In this document: piece by piece, positions 57,360 to 64,000 of the stretch
Layout: each line of letters begins with the position of its first letter
Position numbering within the stretch: position 1 is the stretch's first letter
Assembly: GCA_951804985.1 (NCBI GenBank)
Contig: OX638135.1
Location: 67,716,507 to 67,780,506 of the forward strand
Direction: 5' to 3'
From: Dryomyza anilis
Taxonomy: Eukaryota; Arthropoda; Insecta; Diptera; Dryomyzidae
Length of the DNA: 64,000 nucleotides
Notes under the pieces: model-generated
Told to the model about the DNA's origin: nothing
Databases searched by the model: none
The model's input: the letters and a program-made list of their open reading frames with translations, nothing else
Position numbers and translations under genes: made by a program

Positions 57360-59572
57360 AAAATTTAGCACATATTAAATAACAACACAAACATTTTCAG
57401 AAACAATTTACAAATTTTTTATTATAAAACATTTAAATACTTAAAACTAATTTACAAATTTGTTTTATTTATTTATAATACAAATATTTTATTTATTTAT
57501 TAACATATATGTTTTTTTAAACAGTAAAGAGTTTTTTTAGTGTAGTGCGTTCTTGTATTTATGTTTATTTTATTTAGGTATTATTTTAGTGGTATCAATG
57601 TATAAGTTTTTTTAAGTGTATAGATTTATTTTATTTAAATAGTTTTTTTATATATTAGGTATTCATTTATTTTATTTAAATTAATTTTAAGTAAAATTTT
57701 ATTCATTTATTATTTCATTTATTTAGGTGCAGTATTACTTATCATTGTCTAATATTATTTGATTTAAATTTTATTTTATTTAAGTGTATAGTTTTAATAC
57801 TTTAATAAAATAAAGTCTAATTATATTTTATTTAAATTTTATTTAAGTATTTTTTTATTTAAATATATATATTTTTTGTATTTTATTTATCTAAGTGTAA
57901 TTTTATTGTAATTTTAGTGTAATATTGATTTTATTCAATTTTAATTTACTTTTACGTTTTATTTATTTAAGTGTAACATTTATTTTAATTAATTTTGACT
58001 TTTATATTTATTTCAGTGTAGTTTTATTTATTAAATTTTAGTTTTTTTTATTTTAACTTTTATTTCTTTAAGTGTAGTTTATGTATTAAATTTTAGTTTT
58101 TTTTTTATTTTAACTTTTATTTCTTTAAGTGTAGTATTTTTATTTATTAATTTAAATGCTATTTTATTTAATTTTATTGAAACTAAGTATTGTTATATTT
58201 ATTGAAGTGTATACATTTAGTTTAGTGTTAATTTAAAGTGTATAATTTAATTTCTTTTTTAATTTTATTTTATTTAAATTTTATTTTACTTAAATTTCAT
58301 TTTATTTAAGTATTTTTATGGTATTTTATTTATTCAAGTGTAGTTTTATTTATTAATTTTTGTTTACTTTTAAGGTGTTTTTATTTAAGTGTAATTTTAT
58401 TTATTAAAGTGTAATATTGATTTTAATCAATTTTAGTTTACTTTTATGTTTTATTTATTTAAGTGTAACATTTATTTTATTTAATTTTATATTGATTTTG
58501 ACTTTTACTTATTTAAGTGTAGTTTATTTACTAAATTTTATTTTTTTATTTTAACTTTTATTTCTTTAAGTGTAGTATTTTTATTTATTAAATTTAAATT
58601 TTTTTATTTTAACTTTTATTTCTTTAAGTGTAGTATTTTTATTTATTAAGTTTAATGTTAATTTATTTAATTTTAATTTTATCTAAGTATTGTTAAATTT
58701 ATTGAAGTGTATAAATTTAGTTTAGTGTATAATTATATTTTAAGTGTACAATTTTATTTCTTTATGTTTAATTTAATTTTATTTTTCTTAAATTGCATTT
58801 TATTTAAGTATTTTTTATGGTTTTTTTATTTATTTAAGTGTAGTTTTATTTATTAAGTTTTAGTTTACTTTTAAGTTGTATTTATTTAAGTGTAATTTTA
58901 TTTATTAAAGTGTAATATTGATTCTATAAAACTTTAGTTTAGTTTATTTTATTTTATTAAATTTTATTTTAATTTTGACTTTTATTTATTTAAGTGTAAT
59001 TTTATTTATTTAAGAATATAATTTTATTTAAGTTTTAATTATATTTTCGATATTTTTTATTTAAGTATTATTTTTTTTTTAAGTGTATAATTTTATTTAA
59101 GTATTGTTTTATTTATTTTAATATTTTATTATATTATTTTTTTAATAATGTATTATTTTATTTATTTTAAGTTTAATTTATTTTTATTGATATCATAAAA
59201 AAAATGAAAGGCAACCTATATTCTTTATTTGCATTTTTTGTCTATTCTTTATATATAATTACAAAAACTATGGGCCCACCTTTTTTTGGCTCAATATCGC
59301 CTATCTAAAAATAATAATTTTACTCCCTTTTGTTTTCTTTTTTTTATAATTTATTTATCTATCTTTATTTATTTTATTCAAAAATTCTTTATGCTTTTAA
59401 TCTTTTTTTTACTTTATTTCTTTATTTTTTACTCTTAATTTTGTTATTTAAACGCCAGTATTTTTTTTGTATTCTATTTTTAATAATTTTTTAATTTTTT
59501 TAATTTAATTTTTTTACAAACATACAATTAAACAAACACTATACAATATAAAACATATATAACAAATATATA
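57360..59572. repeat. T-rich degenerate repeat (TTTATTTAAGTGTAG motif)
   Basis: About 2 kb of strongly T-biased forward strand built from irregular units of TTTATTTAAGTGTAGTTT and AATTTTAGTTTTTTTTATTTT. The block AACTTTTATTTCTTTAAGTG recurs near 58056, 58106, 58552 and 58607. No coding content was found. The switch from the A-rich DNA at 56.8-57.3 kb is abrupt. Confidence 0.7.
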
Positions 59573-59772
59573 CCTTTTTTTTTTTTTTTTTTGTGGAATA
59601 TCTACTAAGATCCACAGCACTCAGACAGACTATATCCATTGTACTGTGAAATCTATTCCCTACAATTTTGTGGTTAATATCACCACGAGCGCCCATGCCC
59701 AAGCCGGGATTCGAACCCGAGACCTTCAGAATGCAAGTCCAGCGCGCTACCTCTGGACTGCTGAGGCCGGCT
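59573..59772 (-). mobile_element. Second tRNA-derived SINE family, with poly(A) tail
   Basis: On the reverse strand the head reads CAGAGGTAGCGCGCTGGACT with B box GGTTCGAATCC (about 59716-59706), then a body of about 110 bases and a poly(A) tail (forward T run 59573-59592). The head can form a tRNA-like shape, but the body and tail identify a retroposon. It is unrelated in body to the SINEs at 928, 6520 and 52610. Confidence 0.8.
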
Positions 59773-60239
59773 AGTTTTTTCTAATTTTTTTATTTTTTTA
59801 TTTTTAAGTTTTTTTTTTCCAAAAATTTAAGTTTTAGCCTTGTTATATTTTTATAGCAAAATTTTTGTTTGTTTTAATTTTAACCAAAATTTTAGTTTTA
59901 ATTTAATTTAGTTCTTTTTAATTTTTTGATTTTAATTTTCCAAAATTTATATTTTTCTAAATTTATTTAAATTTTATTTACATATAGTTTCCCAAAATTT
60001 TATTTTTAACCTCTTTTTTTTAATTTTAATTTGATTTACAATTTGTTTTGTTAAATTTTAATTTAAAAATATTTTTTTTTGTGTTTCAAAATTTCAACTT
60101 TTCTTTTTTTTTGGGTTTATTTTTGATTTATTTTAATTCTCTGATTCTTGTTTATATTCATTTTTATTGAAAAGAAATTTAAACTTTTTTTTCAAAATAC
60201 AATGATTATAACAAAAATAATTTTGGGTTTTTTTTTAAA
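59773..60239. other. T-rich non-coding DNA
   Basis: Continues the T bias of the preceding region, with AATTTTAATTT-type repeats and no gene. Confidence 0.5.
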
Positions 60240-60485
60240 GTGTACTTAACCCTGCCGCTGCTGTTTGCAAGTTTAAAATTTTCTGCTGCAGATGTAGTTC
60301 TTGCTGTTGTTTTTGTGGTCGTCTCTGCCGTTGTTGTTGCAGGCGTCGCTGTTTGTTGTTGTTGTGGTTTTAGCCGTCGATTTTGTGTTTTTGCAAACGT
60401 CGCTGAGTTTTTAAATTCGTCGTTGCTGTTGTTGTTGTAAACGCTGATTTGGATGTGTGGTTGTTGTCGCTGTTGTTGTAGCTCA
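60240..60485. repeat. Imperfect CAG/CAA-type triplet region
   Basis: Many GTT/GCT/GTC triplets (CAA/CAG/GAC on the other strand). A 95-codon reverse frame (60206-60493) encodes a Gln- and Thr-rich peptide. Such tracts occur in fly coding sequence, but without flanking exons or a domain I do not call a gene. Confidence 0.5.
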
Positions 60486-60790
60486 GATGCCAAACGCTAT
60501 GCGGGCTTTACGTTGGCACAAAATTATGGTGCTCCGCTGCCCTCAAAGTTTTGTCCGGTGGACACAACCAAACAATTTGCGGGACTCCGTTGGCACAAAA
60601 GCAATTCGTGGGCGTTACGCAGCGCAAAAATGATTCGCTTGTGCTCCGCTGGCATAAACCGTCTGCTGCCAAAGGGCCGGGCGCACCGCAGCTCAAAATG
60701 AATTCGCGGGTGCTCCGCTCCCAGATTCAATAGGCGGGCGCTCCGCAGGACGTTGTTGGCGCTCCGCTGGACGAATTTTCGGCGCGTTAA
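60486..60790. repeat. Degenerate GC-rich minisatellite (GCTCCGCTGGCACAAAA)
   Basis: About seven irregular units of roughly 35-45 bases containing GCTCCGC(T/A)GG or CTCCGTTGGCACAAAA followed by ATTCG(C/T)GGG(C/T). It is much richer in GC than its surroundings. Overlapping frames on both strands look like repeat translations. Confidence 0.6.
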
Positions 60791-61007
60791 TAAAAGAAAA
60801 AGACGACACTCTATCTCTCGTGATTCGTTACTTTATGACGCGAGAATTTGAAAAAAAAAACGTCACAATGTTCGACGGATTTCGAAAATTTTTGCGGAAC
60901 AAAATTTGTTGGGCGACCGTCCGCTTTCCGTCTCTATTATCAAGACCGGAAATTCGCCATCCTTTTTTTCTTATCCCTATTTTTATGTTGACAATGCCAG
61001 TTTATGT

Positions 61008-63238
61008 CAGTCATCCATTTGTCTTTGGAGGTGTTTCGAATATTGGATTTGTAAGCTCTCTACCTACCGTGTTGAAATCGGATGATACCATCAACAAGTC
61101 GTCAAGATACACAAATCGATCTTTCAGTTCTGACGGTATCACATGGTCAATTAATCTACAAAGACGTTGCGCGGCGTTACACAGTCCAAAGGGCATTACC
61201 ATAACCTGGTAGAGTGGCCTACTCTGGACTGTGAACGTATTTTTTGGTCGGCTGGCTTCCTCTAATGGTATTTGCCAGAACGCGTCTTTGAGGTCTACCG
61301 CCGAAATGAAAATAGTATCACCTAGCCTACTCAACAAACCGTCGATGTTTGGTAACGGGTACGCGTATTTTTTGCTCACCTTATTAAACTCACGTGGATC
61401 AAGACAAAGCCGGTTTTTGCCTGGCTTTATAACTAGCTTGGTTCGATTATTCCAACTCGCTTGATTGGCTTACTCAATCACGTCTAAGCTGAGCATTCGG
61501 TCGAGTTCAACAAAAGTTTATTTTTAAATCGCAGGTGAGATCAGGTAATATCGCATCTTCTTTGGTGGTGCATCATCTGTGTCGATCGAATGTGTTTTCT
61601 CTAAACCAAATTTTGTAAAACATTTAAACTCACTCTTGGCTCTATCTAACATAAAATTCTGTTCCCTACTTAAGACGTGCATATTTAAACTTTCACTATC
61701 ACTGTCATGTTCTACAGACATTAACACTGTTGACAAAACATGGACTGATACCAAACGCTTTCCAAAAATCTATACCTAAATACAACTCTTGTGACACAGA
61801 CGGGACTAAATATAATGTTAACATTTCAGACTTATCATGACATTTAATTTGTACCCTAACCTTACCTATAATACATTGGGATTTTCCATCATTACCCGAA
61901 TATTGGAAGTCGAATATTGGAATATTCATTTTCTCCACAATTTCCATACAATCTTTACCTAAACAGCTGACGGACGCCCCACTATCCATTAATCCCCTGA
62001 AACTACTATTTTTAATCTTAACTTCTAAATATGGTCTTATATCTACTTCTAATGGTAATCTAGCTGACGCAATTTATTTGCGTTCAGCTTTTCGGTTCTT
62101 ATATCTACTCCTAGTACTAATAATTTTCGTGCTTATTTCAATATTATTACCCTCCAATATCTCCTCTCTTTTTTATTATAATTTTCTAATCTTATTGGGT
62201 ATGGTATTATTTCTCTTACTCTACTAACTATTCTATTGGTGGGTGTCTCAGGTGATCTATTAATAATTTTATATTCTACATCGGCTGGGACGGGTTTTGC
62301 AAAGTACATGAAGCCCCTGTCATTGCCATGTTCCGGGGACTTTTTCCCGAACACTTAGGATATTAAGGAGTTATCACACCATCTAAACCAGATTTAAAAT
62401 AAAACATATCCCTCACACTAGACGGACACTCATAAAAACTATTACCAGGTGCTTTACAGTTCCACGTTCGAACTCGTATGGCATCTTCGTTCGATGTGTT
62501 GAAAGCGTCTATCTGACAGAAGAGTTTCTGCTCATCTGGAAACTCGATCTCATTTACCCTCTTGTAGGGCGGTGCTCTATGGTTGTCCCTTTCTCGCTGA
62601 CGGTTATTCAGAGTTCTCTCAACTCTCCTACACTCGACTAACAATTGGTCTTAAGTTGTGAGCTGCATTGGGAAAACTAACTGACGGTGTCTCTCAGGTT
62701 GTCTTTAACCATCCTCACAATTTCTACCTGGAAGAGATTGGTGTGGATCTGGCCCTTGTCTAGGCGGATCAAAGGATTTTTGGTGATTTTCAGGCGCGAT
62801 TATATCGTAACTAGTTAGGTTGCTAACGGCTCTTTCCTCACTAAGAGATTGTCGCACTATTTGAGGAACTAATCTCATGATAGCCGACTCCACACTCCTC
62901 ATCATGCTCGCATGTCCAGCTCCTACCCATGCACTAACATACTCTTTCAGTGTCAGTCTATCAGCGTTTACTACTGAGTGAGAATTTACTGGCTGATTGA
63001 TACCTAACTCTCGTTGGTGAGTCGCGTACTCTTGACGGATACCTTGTGCGGTTGCGCTATTATAAATTAGTGAGGATAAGCCGTTAGCTCCTTCAAATGC
63101 TGAGGTGTCAGCGTGTAATGTCGCTGCCGCATCATGTAGAGCGTTATCACTGGTAGTAGGGGCATTTGGAAGAGGTCTACCTCTACCATTACCTGATCTT
63201 AGGACATAATGACTACCTTGGTTTGCAATGTTCGCCAA
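61008..63238 (-). pseudogene. gypsy element D: gag, protease and partial RT
   Basis: Reverse strand. A gag-like frame starts at 63238 (MANIANQGSHYVLRSGNGRG) and ends near 62705. A second gag part (62644-62363) has a decayed Cys-rich region (WNCKAPGNSFYEC) where a zinc knuckle is expected. Protease has MDSGASVSCLG (61989) and LYLGIDFWKAFG. RT runs from AYPLPNIDGLLSRLG and FISAVDLKDAFWQI to MPFGLCNAAQRLCRLID and FVYLDDLLMVSSDF (about 61100-61070), then stops. RNase H, integrase and LTRs are absent. The RT closely resembles gypsy C (10.9-13.2 kb), so the two may be halves of copies from related elements. Frame changes near 61500, 62050 and 62700. Confidence 0.85.
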
Positions 63239-64000
63239 TCACCGAAATGTATGCATATATTATATTATGTATATTATGTTTTTATATCAATATGGGGTAA
63301 ATATGGGATTATGGGATAATAAATAACAAAAAATAACAAAACAAGTAAATTATAAATAAGAACAAAATAAATAAAAACAGAAAAAGAATAGGTTAAATAA
63401 ATTATTAGGGTGTATAATTAAAACAAAAAAAAAACTTAATATGGGCCATTCCACACCAAATCGACCAAAAGATACAGTGCTTCAAAGTTACAAAAAATGA
63501 GCCAAAAATCACTTTTGTATGGTTGTTCATAAATCAATATCTCTTAAAGTAGATATGCTGATGGTTCGCTAATAGAACAAGCTTTTAGAGAAATTAAGTT
63601 GTTACTTCTAAACTTGAACATGTGGCCCGTCGTTATTATCCTCGCACTTCAAAATTGATGTCTTAAAAAGGACTCTTTTTAAAATTCTGAAAAAATCACA
63701 TATTTTGGTTGATTTAATACAAATATTCATGCCAACTTTCAAGATGGTATTTTGATTGTATCATATTTTAAAAAATAACTTTCTAAATTTTTATTTATTT
63801 TTTGCATTGAACAAAAACATTTTTTTTTGACAGAAAAAGTTGCAATAATTCATGATTCAATTCATCAATAATCCATATTTCTAACAATGATTTCTAAAAT
63901 GGTGCCAGTTTTATCATATTGACTCTAGTTTTTGAGATATTGATTTTGGGGTATATTTTTTACATTTTTCGAAAAATGGTATATTTCTCAAAAACTAGGG
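63239..64000. other. AT-rich DNA with GGGCCATTCCACACC motif
   Basis: The 5' flank of element D has no LTR. From 63443 the sequence GGGCCATTCCACACCAAATC is the reverse of the motif near position 85, and TTTTTAAAATTCTGAAAAAAT (63676 onward) also matches 5671 onward, so this belongs to the same dispersed repeat family as 5475-5700. No gene was found. Confidence 0.55.

Noticed and set aside
59700..59772. tRNA gene on the reverse strand
   Set aside because: The tRNA-like head is joined to an unrelated body and a poly(A) tail; read as a SINE.
60206..60493. Gln/Thr-rich protein of 95 residues
   Set aside because: Low-complexity triplets with no domain, no flanking exons and a tail running into poly(A)-like sequence; it could be chance.

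Overview
This window looks like transposon-packed intergenic or heterochromatic DNA from a higher dipteran, with a fruit-fly-like genome as the best guess. The support is the mix of element families (Ty3/gypsy, BEL/Pao, copia, RTE-type LINE, tRNA-derived SINEs, Helitron, PIF/Harbinger, hAT-type elements), fly-type initiators (TCAGTT) about 30 bases after TATA boxes in LTRs, introns of 53-62 bases, and very long (TA)n arrays. I found no single-copy host gene, no functional tRNA or rRNA gene and no CRISPR array. Every recognisable coding sequence belongs to a mobile element and is broken.

Layout. 0-6.8 kb: AT-rich DNA, a SINE, a 5'-truncated Ty3/gypsy copy (A), an orphan LTR piece and a second SINE. 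7.3-13.4 kb: a hAT-like element and a large inverted repeat, a reversed copia fragment, and a second gypsy family (C) ending in tandemly repeated 3' sequence. 14.7-20.3 kb: gypsy copy B, the best-preserved relative of A, with gag, a textbook -1 frameshift site and pol. 20.7-26.6 kb: a Helitron-like element with two 15-bp minisatellites, then a complete but mutated reverse-strand gypsy (E) with 181-bp LTRs. 26.8-31.8 kb: a long interrupted inverted repeat with degenerate CGGTTT tracts. 33.0-39.9 kb: an RTE LINE (reverse strand) split by a BEL/Pao element. 40-43.7 kb: palindromes and a LINE 3' end with a clear target duplication. 43.7-50.5 kb: nested inverted repeats; one arm carries a Helitron whose empty site survives in the other arm, and a TTA-flanked MITE sits near the centre. 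51.8-56.8 kb: a decayed two-gene PIF/Harbinger locus (Myb/SANT-like gene forward, transposase reverse), each gene hit by a younger insertion. 57-60.8 kb: T-rich degenerate repeat, another SINE, CAG-type triplets and a GC-rich minisatellite. 61-63.2 kb: reverse-strand gag/protease/RT of a gypsy element (D) resembling family C. Both window ends carry a shared repeat motif in opposite orientation.

The elements do not form a host pathway. Their nesting gives relative ages: the Harbinger genes are older than the SINE and MITE inside them, the palindromes are older than their insertions, and the LINE is older than the BEL element. I see no convincing novel functional system. The most checkable observations are the Harbinger locus with readable exon-intron structure, the Helitron with its internal empty-site control, the UUUAAAC gag-pol frameshift site, and the tendency of (TA)n arrays to end exactly at element boundaries. 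All family calls come from reading motifs by eye, without database searches.
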